From Candidatus Omnitrophota bacterium (GTDB taxonomy: Bacteria; Omnitrophota; Gorgyraeia; JACOVV01): 11,373 nt of DNA. A program made the position numbers and the translations under genes. The notes beneath the pieces were generated by a model. That model was not told the DNA's origin, did no database searches, and was given only the letters and a program-made list of their open reading frames with translations. Of this stretch, positions 1 through 6,748 are shown piece by piece (position 1 is the stretch's first letter; every line of letters begins with the position of its first letter). The stretch lies in the NCBI GenBank assembly GCA_016177145.1, contig JACOVV010000101.1, positions 1 to 11,373 on the forward strand, given 5' to 3'.

Positions 1-41
1 GTATATTTAAGAGTAAGAAAGCAAGAAGTAGGGGGCGGAAA

Positions 42-542
42 ATGCTTCAAGCGGAACTATGGCTTTTAGGGATGTTGGTGACGGTTTTAGTCATTTACTG
101 GCGTGAAGAGCGAAGGAGACTCAAAGAGAGTGTCCCTGTCGCGCGGGTTCAGTATTTCTGGACCGGATCCGAGCGCCGTGATGAAGAACGAGTCAATTTA
201 GTATTCAAAGCCCGCTATCAGGTTACAAAAGATCCCGCTAAAATCCAGCGCGAAAGTCTCACCGATGATGTCAGTTCAAGAGGTTTGAAGCTCATTGCCT
301 ATGAAAAACTAAATGTTAATGAAGAAATAGAACTGGAGATTGAAATTCCTCCCCATGAGGTCCTGAGGTGTAAGGGGAAGGTTGTCTGGGTTAAAGACCT
401 GCCTCCTGATGAAGGGGGGAACAAGGAAAAGAGAAGTTTTGTGATCGGGTTGTGCTTTACGCAGCTTTCTCCGATAGTTGCGGACCGGCTCGCTTCTTTT
501 CTCAACGAATCCCCCTCAAACGCGACGGCCGCGGCCGCGTAG
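42..542 (+). CDS. Membrane-anchored PilZ-domain protein (putative c-di-GMP receptor)
   Basis: 166 residues. A single hydrophobic segment (about residues 6-19) followed by a basic stretch (WREERRR, 20-26) predicts an N-terminal inner-membrane anchor with the rest in the cytoplasm. The remainder is a PilZ domain. The arginine motif R46-x3-R50 (RDEER) precedes the D76-x-S78-x2-G81 motif (DVSSRG), the two signatures that wrap c-di-GMP in PilZ proteins, and both look intact. A strand pattern ending VVWVK (about 113-117) and FVIGLCF fits the PilZ beta barrel. The protein ends in a low-complexity alanine tail (ATAAAA). A purine-rich GGGGG at 31-35 lies 6 bases before the ATG and serves as the ribosome site. 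A TATATT at 2-7 might be a -10 element but the rest of that promoter is outside the window. Its place just before the pilus genes suggests it tunes pilus assembly by second-messenger binding. The domain call is firm; the ligand and target are inferred. Confidence 0.85.
   Translation: MLQAELWLLGMLVTVLVIYWREERRRLKESVPVARVQYFWTGSERRDEERVNLVFKARYQVTKDPAKIQRESLTDDVSSRGLKLIAYEKLNVNEEIELEIEIPPHEVLRCKGKVVWVKDLPPDEGGNKEKRSFVIGLCFTQLSPIVADRLASFLNESPSNATAAAA
526..537. repeat. GC-only 12-bp perfect palindrome at the end of the PilZ gene
   Basis: CGGCCGCGGCCG reads the same on both strands and sits inside the codons for the terminal alanine run, a few bases before the TAG stop. In RNA it could fold as a 4-bp CGGC/GCCG stem with a CGCG loop. 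It is followed by TAGTTTCC, which is a poor U-tract, so at best it would be a weak terminator or pause site separating the PilZ gene from the promoter that starts at 549. Confidence 0.35.
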
Positions 543-548
543 TTTCCA

Positions 549-578
549 TTGACAGTTCTCGTCCCACTGCGATAAAAT
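549..578 (+). promoter_or_regulatory. Sigma70-type promoter placing the response-regulator start codon at the transcription start
   Basis: A consensus -35 TTGACA (549-554) is separated by 18 bases from TAAAAT (573-578), a 5/6 match to the -10 box. Transcription would begin about 7 bases downstream, at roughly 585-587. The ATG of the next gene is at 587, so the transcript is predicted to be leaderless or nearly so. No Shine-Dalgarno-like sequence is present between the -10 box and the ATG. Confidence 0.7.
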
Positions 579-586
579 AAAACTCA

Positions 587-955
587 ATGCCAAAAACAAT
601 CCTCCTCGCGGATGACGAGCCAGATACGGTTGTGCTAGTCCACGAACGCCTTCAAAAAGCGGGATACCGGGTTGTAACGGCTTTCACAGGCGATGAAGTT
701 CTCCAGAAAACTCAAGCGGACCTTCCAGACCTTATCTTATTGGACATTGTCATGCCAGGCATGAACGGGTACCGTGTCTGCCGTCGTTTAAAAGAAGATG
801 ACGCTACTAAACATATTCCTGTCATTCTCTTTACCGCCCTGCAGAAGAATGATCTTCTGGTGACGGCCCAGGCAAGCGGCGCCGACATGATTATCTCGAA
901 ACCGTTCGAAGCCGAAGAGCTTCTCCAGGTTGTGCAGAAGTTCCTCAAGGAATAA
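587..955 (+). CDS. Single-domain CheY-like response regulator
   Basis: 122 residues, just one receiver domain with no output domain. The conserved receiver residues are all visible: acidic pair D9-D10 for Mg2+, phospho-acceptor D53 at the end of the strand LILLD, T83 in the switch position and K105 in the SKPF motif. It should therefore be phosphorylated by a histidine kinase, none of which is encoded in the window, and act by protein-protein contact. The predicted promoter ends 8 bases before the ATG, with no ribosome site, which points to a leaderless message. The pilB start follows 6 bases after the stop, so the regulator and pilus ATPase are co-expressed. This suggests a PilG/PilH-like role in controlling extension, but that is inferred from position alone. 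Confidence 0.9.
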   Translation: MPKTILLADDEPDTVVLVHERLQKAGYRVVTAFTGDEVLQKTQADLPDLILLDIVMPGMNGYRVCRRLKEDDATKHIPVILFTALQKNDLLVTAQASGADMIISKPFEAEELLQVVQKFLKE

Positions 956-961
956 AAAAGT

Positions 962-2632
962 ATGGGGTTGGGGGAGAGACTGGTTGAAAAAGGGGCCATT
1001 AACGCGGCGCAGTTGGAACAAGCCCTTCAAGAATCCCGCAAGACAGGCCTTCCCATCAAGCAAATCCTGCTCCGGTTAAAGCTGGTCAATGAAGAAACAA
1101 TTGGACAGCTTCAGGCGGAAGAACTGGGCGTTCCGTTTGTGGATCTTTCCGATTATATCATTGACCAGGAGACCCTTAAGCTCATTCCTGAGACAGTCGC
1201 CCGCAAGCACATGTTGATCCCGTTATTTAAGATCGGTAATTCAGTGACGGTAGCAATGGCCAATCCTGCCGACGTGGTCGCCATTGATGAGGCGCGCCTT
1301 CGCACCCGTCATGAAATTGAAACCGTGGTGGCTACCAGTCAAGCCATTGAGAAAGCGATCCATCAGTATTATGGAGTGACGCAGAGCGTCGAGGATATTG
1401 TGAAGTCCATCGACCTGGGCGTCAAGGTGAACCTGGAAGAAGCCGACGCGCAAACATTAAGCCGGGTCGCCGAAGAAGCCCCTATCATTCGTCTGGTCAA
1501 TCTTCTGCTGACGCAGGCCGTGAGAGAAGGAGCGAGTGATATCCACATCGAACCGGAAGAAAATGTCCTCATGATTCGTCTCCGGGTGGACGGAACGCTC
1601 CATGCCATAGAACCGCCTCCAAAACGTCTTCAGTCCGCCATCATTTCTCGAATCAAGGTAATTTCAGGAATGGATATTGGAGAAAGACGAAAACCCCAGG
1701 ATGGACGGATTAAGATCAGAATCGAAGGGAAGGAAATTGATATCCGTGTTTCGACTTTTCCAACGATGTACGGAGAAAATGTCGTCTTACGGCTCTTAGA
1801 ACAGGAAAGAATTCTCCTGGGATTGGACCGGCTCGGGTTTACCCCAGAAATCCTGACACAGTACCAGCGGTTAATGACTCATCCCAACGGCATTATTCTT
1901 GTCACCGGACCGACCGGAAGCGGTAAAACGACGACCCTCTACAATACCCTGAACGCGCTGGATCGCGAAACGAAAAATATTCTCACCATTGAAGACCCTG
2001 TGGAGTATCACCTGAATGGGATCCGCCAGTCGCAGATCAACCTTAAGGCCGGTTTGACGTTTGCTTCAGGATTGCGTTCTCTTCTTCGTCAGGATCCGGA
2101 CATCATTATGGTGGGAGAGATTAGAGATACCGAAACGGCGGAGGTGGCGATTCAGGCGGCTCTCACCGGGCATCTGGTATTAAGCACTCTGCACACCAAC
2201 AGCGCCACGGGAACGCTGACACGGCTGTTGGATATGGGAATTGAACCTTTTTTGATTTCATCGAGTGTCATCGGTATTCTGGCGCAGCGTCTTGTCCGCA
2301 GGATCTGTGAAAAATGCAAGGAACCATTTCAGCCGCCGGCAGACCTGTTGGAGCGCTTAAAAATACCCGTTGCCCAAGAGAGCCGTTTCTTCCATGGCAA
2401 GGGATGCCGGCAGTGCCGTTCGTGCGGTTACAGCGGCCGCGTGGCTATTTTTGAATTGTTGATCCTGGAGGAACAAATCCGCGGCCAACTGATGAACAGG
2501 GAATCAGCGCAAAAGATACAAACGCTGGCTCAACAAGCCGGTATGCGAACGTTAAGGGAAGACGGATTGCGCAAAGCCGCCTCGGGAATAACAACGCTGG
2601 AGGAAGTTCTGAACGTGACCCAGGAGACATAG
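962..2632 (+). CDS. pilB: Type IV pilus assembly ATPase PilB (GspE/PulE family)
   Basis: 556 residues, full length for the PilB/GspE family, the cytoplasmic hexameric ATPase that drives pilin polymerisation. Residues 1 to about 140 form an MshEN/T2SSE_N-type N-terminal domain with the two-part pattern LVEKGAINAAQLEQAL and LGVPFVDL. The ATPase core follows. It has Walker A GPTGSGKT (316-323), Walker B with D380 and catalytic E386 in the stretch DPDIIMVGEIRD (378-389), and the His box TGHLVLSTLHTN. A zinc-finger-like cysteine cluster follows: C449-x2-C452 and C482-x2-C485-x2-C488. That cluster, and the N-terminal domain, separate PilB/GspE from the retraction ATPase PilT. The first MshEN motif has Gly2 where c-di-GMP-binding versions usually have the Arg of RLG, so nucleotide binding there is doubtful. 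AAGGA (947-951) lies 10 bases before the ATG. It is encoded between the response regulator and pilC; the PilMNO genes downstream favour PilB over GspE. Confidence 0.95.
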   Translation: MGLGERLVEKGAINAAQLEQALQESRKTGLPIKQILLRLKLVNEETIGQLQAEELGVPFVDLSDYIIDQETLKLIPETVARKHMLIPLFKIGNSVTVAMANPADVVAIDEARLRTRHEIETVVATSQAIEKAIHQYYGVTQSVEDIVKSIDLGVKVNLEEADAQTLSRVAEEAPIIRLVNLLLTQAVREGASDIHIEPEENVLMIRLRVDGTLHAIEPPPKRLQSAIISRIKVISGMDIGERRKPQDGRIKIRIEGKEIDIRVSTFPTMYGENVVLRLLEQERILLGLDRLGFTPEILTQYQRLMTHPNGIILVTGPTGSGKTTTLYNTLNALDRETKNILTIEDPVEYHLNGIRQSQINLKAGLTFASGLRSLLRQDPDIIMVGEIRDTETAEVAIQAALTGHLVLSTLHTNSATGTLTRLLDMGIEPFLISSSVIGILAQRLVRRICEKCKEPFQPPADLLERLKIPVAQESRFFHGKGCRQCRSCGYSGRVAIFELLILEEQIRGQLMNRESAQKIQTLAQQAGMRTLREDGLRKAASGITTLEEVLNVTQET

Positions 2633-2640
2633 GATGAAAA

Positions 2641-3864
2641 ATGGCTGAATATTTTTATCGCGCCTTTGACCCTTCAGGGCAGACAAAACAAGGGACCATG
2701 GAAGCCGAGGGGGTTGATGCCGTCGCTAAAAAGCTGAAGCAGCTGGGCTATATGCCGCTGACTATTAAGGAAGGCAAGGGAAAGATTCCTGGGTTTGGAG
2801 CCGCTCAGCGGTTCATCATTGGCCGGCGGGTTCCCCATTCCGATCTGAACGCGGTCACGCGGCAGCTGGCGACTCTTCAAAGGACCGGCATTCCTCTCTT
2901 GGTAAGTTTGCGGGCGGTGAAGGAGGAAATGGAGGCGTCGTACCTGGGTTCGATTTTAACGAAAATCTGCCAGGCGGTCGAAGAAGGGAAAAGTCTCTCC
3001 GAATCGTTAGCGCAGCATCCGGAGGTTTTTAATCAAGTCTACGTGCAGATGGTTCGAGCGGGCGAGACCGCCGGAATCCTTGACCAGATGCTCGACCGAT
3101 TAGCCCAATTGGGAGAACATGATGAGGAAACTTCTTCGCAAATCCGCTCAGCAATGCAGTATCCCTTGATCGTTTTGGTGACGATTTCTTTGGTGTTTGT
3201 TTTTATCATGACGTTCGTTATCCCGCGGTTTTCCGATTTGTTCGGGCGTTTTCATACGGCTCTTCCATTGGCGACGCGGGTCCTCCTTGGGATCAGCGCG
3301 GTTTTCCAGCACCACTGGACAGCGGTTCTATTGACGGTTGTTTCTCTCATTATTGGGGTCCGCTGGTTTTCTTCGGTCCCTTTCGGCAGGCGGCGGATTG
3401 ACCGCTGGGTTCTTAAAACGCCGGTTTTTGGATCTCTTTTCCAAAAGATCTATTGGTCCCGTTTCGCTCAGATTGTGGGTCTTCTATCACAGGGAGGAGT
3501 TCCTATCGTTGAGACTTTGCATGTTGCGGCCGAAGTGACGGGGAATCGCTGTGCGGCAGACGCTATCCATGGAGTTGCGCGGGGAGTCAGCGAAGGGAAA
3601 GGGTTATCAGAACCGATGAGGGATTCGAAATTTTTCCCTCCCACGCTGCTGCATATGGTCAAAGTGGGGGAAGAAAGCGGAAGAATGGACGAACTTCTTT
3701 TGCGGGCTTCACAGCACTACGACACCCAAGTAGCTTACGGGCTAAAACGGCTTGGTGTCTTAGTTGAGCCGCTCCTTTTAGCCGTGCTGGGAGCGATGGT
3801 GCTGGTGCTTGCCCTAGGCGTTTTCATTCCGATGTGGAACGTGATCTACTTATTCCGCCGTTAG
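2641..3864 (+). CDS. pilC: Type IV pilus inner-membrane platform protein PilC (GspF family)
   Basis: 407 residues, the usual size for PilC/GspF. It has two tandem T2SSF repeats, with the repeat signatures LATLQRTGIPLLVSLRAV (first) and GLLSQGGVPIVETLHVA (second) each leading into a helical bundle. Helix motifs MVRAGETAGILDQMLDRL and MVKVGEESGRMDELLLRA mark the matching positions in the two copies. Predicted membrane segments are at about 174-193, 226-242 and 379-400, giving the three-pass topology of the family. PilC forms the platform on which PilB acts and from which pilins enter the fibre. The ATG lies 8 bases after the pilB stop and is served by AGGAT (2631-2635), so the two are translated from one message. 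A small hairpin terminator begins within its last codons. Confidence 0.95.
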   Translation: MAEYFYRAFDPSGQTKQGTMEAEGVDAVAKKLKQLGYMPLTIKEGKGKIPGFGAAQRFIIGRRVPHSDLNAVTRQLATLQRTGIPLLVSLRAVKEEMEASYLGSILTKICQAVEEGKSLSESLAQHPEVFNQVYVQMVRAGETAGILDQMLDRLAQLGEHDEETSSQIRSAMQYPLIVLVTISLVFVFIMTFVIPRFSDLFGRFHTALPLATRVLLGISAVFQHHWTAVLLTVVSLIIGVRWFSSVPFGRRRIDRWVLKTPVFGSLFQKIYWSRFAQIVGLLSQGGVPIVETLHVAAEVTGNRCAADAIHGVARGVSEGKGLSEPMRDSKFFPPTLLHMVKVGEESGRMDELLLRASQHYDTQVAYGLKRLGVLVEPLLLAVLGAMVLVLALGVFIPMWNVIYLFRR

Positions 3865-3881
3865 TTTACGGCTGTTTTCTT
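3857..3881 (+). terminator. Small intrinsic terminator overlapping the pilC stop
   Basis: GCCGT (3857-3861) pairs with ACGGC (3868-3872) around a 6-base loop that contains the last bases of the TAG stop codon. The T-rich TGTTTTCTT follows. The stem is only 5 bp, so termination may be partial. The T-tract runs directly into the -35 box of the pilin promoter, which makes it a likely boundary between the machine genes and the pilin. Confidence 0.5.
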
Positions 3882-3907
3882 GACACGAATTGATTCTGTG
3901 GTATACT
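3880..3907 (+). promoter_or_regulatory. Strong sigma70-type promoter of the pilin gene
   Basis: TTGACA (3880-3885) is followed after 16 bases by TATACT (3902-3907), near consensus at both boxes. Transcription would begin near 3914. The run AAGGGGGG (3918-3925) is a strong ribosome site 5 bases before the pilin ATG at 3931. A separate strong promoter fits a pilin needed in large excess over PilB and PilC. Confidence 0.75.
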
Positions 3908-3930
3908 TACCTACTTGAAGGGGGGAACTC

Positions 3931-4332
3931 ATGACTAAAAAAAGTGGTTTTACCTTGATCGAGTTGATCATGGTGATTGCCATTCTCGCCATACTCGCGA
4001 CTGTCTCTATTCCTAAGTTTATCGATCTGACGATTGAAGCGAAGAAGGCAGGAGCGCAGGGAGGATTGGGATCGCTTCGCTCAGCGGTCGCTATTTCTTA
4101 TGCCCAGAGCATTACTACGGGAACGGCATCCTATCCTTCCTCCATCACAACGAGTCTCTTCGCTGACAGCCAAATTCCAGGAAATCCATTGAACAGCCTG
4201 ACTTCTGTCGGTAACGTAACCTCAGCTCCTGCCGGCACGGTGACAAGCGCTTCCAATGGATGGTGGTACATTACTTCTTCCGGGCGCGTGGGAGCGTTTT
4301 CAGACGGAACGGTGGACACGAGCGGTTTCTAA
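3931..4332 (+). CDS. Type IV pilin / major pseudopilin with class III signal
   Basis: 133 residues. The N terminus is a textbook prepilin: a short basic leader MTKKSG, cleavage after G6, F7 as the first mature residue (normally N-methylated) and E11 at mature position +5. A hydrophobic helix follows to about residue 30 (LIMVIAILAILATVSIP). Prepilin peptidase would remove six residues and leave 127. The rest is a short globular domain rich in Ser, Thr, Gly and Ala, with no cysteines, so it lacks the disulfide loop seen in many type IVa pilins. The ending WWYITSSGRVGAFSDG resembles small GspG/PilA-like subunits. The strong own promoter and ribosome site suggest a major subunit. The Ser/Thr-rich surface would offer many possible O-glycosylation sites, relevant because a GT-C-type membrane protein gene follows directly. 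Whether it builds a true pilus or a secretion pseudopilus cannot be told from the sequence. Confidence 0.92.
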   Translation: MTKKSGFTLIELIMVIAILAILATVSIPKFIDLTIEAKKAGAQGGLGSLRSAVAISYAQSITTGTASYPSSITTSLFADSQIPGNPLNSLTSVGNVTSAPAGTVTSASNGWWYITSSGRVGAFSDGTVDTSGF

Positions 4333-6690
4333 TTGACATCAAAAAAAGAGAACCAGAAGAAAATCGCTAAGAATTGGCTGGCGTTACTCCTATTGTTCTT
4401 AGCGGCTCTTTTTTGCTTTAACGACTGGTTCCCGTCCAGCGATGTCGTTTTCTTTCGAGATCTGAGCCGGTATTTCTATCCCCTGAGAGAATACACTGTT
4501 CACTGCCTGAAACAGGGTATCTTCCCCTGGTGGAATCCCTACATCATGATGGGGATTCCGCATTCCGCCCCCATGCAATTCGTGGTGCTTTATCCTTTGA
4601 GCTTTCTTTACTTTATCGGGGATTTCCAATTTGCGTTTAATCTATTCATTTTTGTCCATCTTTTCTTAGCGGCTGTTTTTGCCTTTTTCTTCTTTAAGGA
4701 AATGAAATACTCGACCCTGGCGTCCGGCTGGGGGGCTTTCAACTGGATGATGAGCGGCTACCTTGTCTCCTCGATTAACTTGCTGAACATTCTTGGCTCG
4801 GTGATTTGGCTCCCTTTGGTTCTGCTTCTGTTTCATCGGTTTTTGAGCCGGCGTGACAAGCGTTACTGTTTTTGGACCGGGTTAGCTCTTCTGATGATGT
4901 TTTTGGGGAGTGAAGCCGGGATTACTTTAGTCACTGGCTGGCTCCTTCTGGGATATGCTGTGGTTGACGGGTGGAGGAAGGGCCCAAAAGGATTGTCGTT
5001 CTCTCTAAAGGGATGGGGATGGACAGCGGTTCTTTTCGCCGGGCTGTCGGCTTTCCAATGGATTCCTTCGTTGGAATACTTATTGCAGACGGAAAGAGTT
5101 CAAATGAGTTTCCAAACAGCTACTTTGTGGTCTGTCCCGCCGTTAGACTTACTGAATTTGTGGAGTCCCTACATCACGGACGCGTGGGCTTTAAAACAGG
5201 ATTATTGGGTCCGGCAGAGTCTGTTCACCAGTTACTATGCCGGCATGCTCCCCTGGGTCTTTATCCTCTGGCTTTTCTTAGAGTTGAAGAAGACCCCAAG
5301 GGTGAAATGGCTGCTGATTGGGCTTGTCTGTTCCCTGATCATTGTTTTAGGAAAACATACCCCTGTCTACAAACTCCTTTACTATCTAGTGCCTGGACTT
5401 TCGTCCATCCGCTATCCTGTGCGGTTATTTTTCATCCCTACTTTATTGCTTTGCTGGCTGCTGGTCCATGGTTGTGACAGTTTCCTCCGGTTTTCGAAAA
5501 GGGACCGTCCATTCTTGAGGTCCCGCTCCGCGGCGTATCTCAAAATCAGTTTGGCGGGCGCTGTGCTGATTTTATTATTCAGTCTGGAACCTGTCTCCCA
5601 CTGGGTCAGGGAAAAATTGCTTTCATCTCAAGGCGAGGAAAAAATTCTGATGCAGATTTCCCTGCTCAACCTTCACGGCACCTTCCAGATATGGATCGCG
5701 AGCTGGCTCTTATTATGGCTGATCGCGGCGTTCCCTGCTCTTCGTTATCTCACTCTCGCAGTGCTGTCGCTGATCTTGCTATGGGACCTCAGCGGCGCCC
5801 ACAAAGGGATTAATCACACGATGCCGCTGCAGAGTTTCTGGAGACCATCCAAGGCGATCGAATATTTGAAAAAGCAAGAGGGATATTTCCGTATTTGCCC
5901 TTCACCGAACTTTGATTTAAGAAATTACGCCGCCCCCTTGTTAAGAGTTCTTGAATGGTGTGTTCCTAATTCCCTGGTATCGTTTGGAATCGCCGATGTC
6001 ACCGGCTACGATTCATTATATCCCCGGCGTTATCTGAAACTTTTGGGGAAAATCGTTGCGTCAAGTTCTCCCAGCTCCAATCAGTTGTTTAACTTGCTCA
6101 ACGCCCGTTTTCTTTTGACGCCGAAAGAGCTTCCCAAGGAGTTCACGGCGGATACATGGAAGCTTGTCCTTGAGGGAAAAGAGATCTTTATCTACGAGAA
6201 CAAAAAAGTTCTGCCGCGCGCTTTTTTAGTCCCTCGGGCCGTCTTCTTGTCTGATGAAGACGGGGCTCTTTCAAGAATCAGCGCTCCTGACTTTCAGCCG
6301 TCGCAGGAAGTTGTTCTTGAAGGGACCCCGGAGGGCATTATCGTTGAAAACACGCCATCTGAAGAATTACCTGCGAAGAAGAACGAAGAGAACGCGGTCA
6401 TTGAAGTTTACCGTCCGAACACGGTAAAAATCAGAGTGGCAAGCGGCAGGCCGCAGTTTTTAGTCTTGAGCGACGCTTATTACCCAGGGTGGAAAGCGTT
6501 CCTGGACGGCAAACCGGCGCCCGTTTTTCGGGCCGATTATTATTTGAGATCTGTTCAAGTACCGCCGGGTGTTCACGAAATCGAATGGGTTTATCGTCCC
6601 TGGTGGTTTTTCTGGGCTCCGGGTATTTCTCTTTTGACTCTCTTTTTGTCGTTAAGATTTTTTTGCGGGCTTGACAGGAAACATTATTAG
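4333..6690 (+). CDS. YfhO-family polytopic membrane protein (putative GT-C-type glycosyltransferase)
   Basis: 785 residues with many hydrophobic helices (first at about 15-29, last near the C terminus) and a large hydrophilic domain over roughly residues 500-755. The early loop FFRDLSRYFYPL with D43, followed by PWWNPYIMMGIP, is typical of YfhO proteins and occupies the first outer loop, where GT-C enzymes keep a catalytic acid. The late stretches NLLNARFLL, LPRAFLVP and DAYYPGWKAFLDGKPAP are also YfhO hallmarks. Known YfhO proteins of Gram-positives are linked to transfer of sugars to surface polymers outside the membrane. The start is TTG at 4333, directly after the pilin TAA and in the same frame. 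There is no ribosome site, so it probably depends on reinitiation by ribosomes ending the pilin. No later ATG or well-placed ribosome site offers a better start. Family assignment is firm; catalytic activity and acceptor are inferred. Confidence 0.85.
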   Translation: MTSKKENQKKIAKNWLALLLLFLAALFCFNDWFPSSDVVFFRDLSRYFYPLREYTVHCLKQGIFPWWNPYIMMGIPHSAPMQFVVLYPLSFLYFIGDFQFAFNLFIFVHLFLAAVFAFFFFKEMKYSTLASGWGAFNWMMSGYLVSSINLLNILGSVIWLPLVLLLFHRFLSRRDKRYCFWTGLALLMMFLGSEAGITLVTGWLLLGYAVVDGWRKGPKGLSFSLKGWGWTAVLFAGLSAFQWIPSLEYLLQTERVQMSFQTATLWSVPPLDLLNLWSPYITDAWALKQDYWVRQSLFTSYYAGMLPWVFILWLFLELKKTPRVKWLLIGLVCSLIIVLGKHTPVYKLLYYLVPGLSSIRYPVRLFFIPTLLLCWLLVHGCDSFLRFSKRDRPFLRSRSAAYLKISLAGAVLILLFSLEPVSHWVREKLLSSQGEEKILMQISLLNLHGTFQIWIASWLLLWLIAAFPALRYLTLAVLSLILLWDLSGAHKGINHTMPLQSFWRPSKAIEYLKKQEGYFRICPSPNFDLRNYAAPLLRVLEWCVPNSLVSFGIADVTGYDSLYPRRYLKLLGKIVASSSPSSNQLFNLLNARFLLTPKELPKEFTADTWKLVLEGKEIFIYENKKVLPRAFLVPRAVFLSDEDGALSRISAPDFQPSQEVVLEGTPEGIIVENTPSEELPAKKNEENAVIEVYRPNTVKIRVASGRPQFLVLSDAYYPGWKAFLDGKPAPVFRADYYLRSVQVPPGVHEIEWVYRPWWFFWAPGISLLTLFLSLRFFCGLDRKHY

Positions 6691-6699
6691 TTCTATAAT
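6671..6699 (+). promoter_or_regulatory. Perfect-consensus sigma70 promoter for the SDR gene
   Basis: TTGACA (6671-6676), a 17-base spacer and TATAAT (6694-6699) match the full consensus. The -35 box and most of the spacer lie within the last codons of the YfhO gene. Transcription would begin near 6706, leaving a leader of about 43 bases to the TTG start at 6749. Confidence 0.85.
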
Positions 6700-6734
6700 C
6701 CTAACCTAATTCTAATCTGTATCATTCATCGATT

Positions 6735-6741
6735 AAGGAGG
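6735..6741 (+). promoter_or_regulatory. Consensus ribosome binding site that fixes a TTG start
   Basis: AAGGAGG sits 7 bases before TTG at 6749. The nearby ATG at 6742 is immediately adjacent to the site and out of frame, so the TTG is the start that yields the complete Rossmann motif. Confidence 0.85.
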
Positions 6742-6748
6742 ATGTCCA

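Noticed and set aside
4971..5477. 168-residue open frame in another + frame inside the YfhO gene
   Set aside because: It lies wholly within a convincing membrane-protein gene, has no ribosome site and its translation shows no recognisable domain; it is an out-of-frame shadow.
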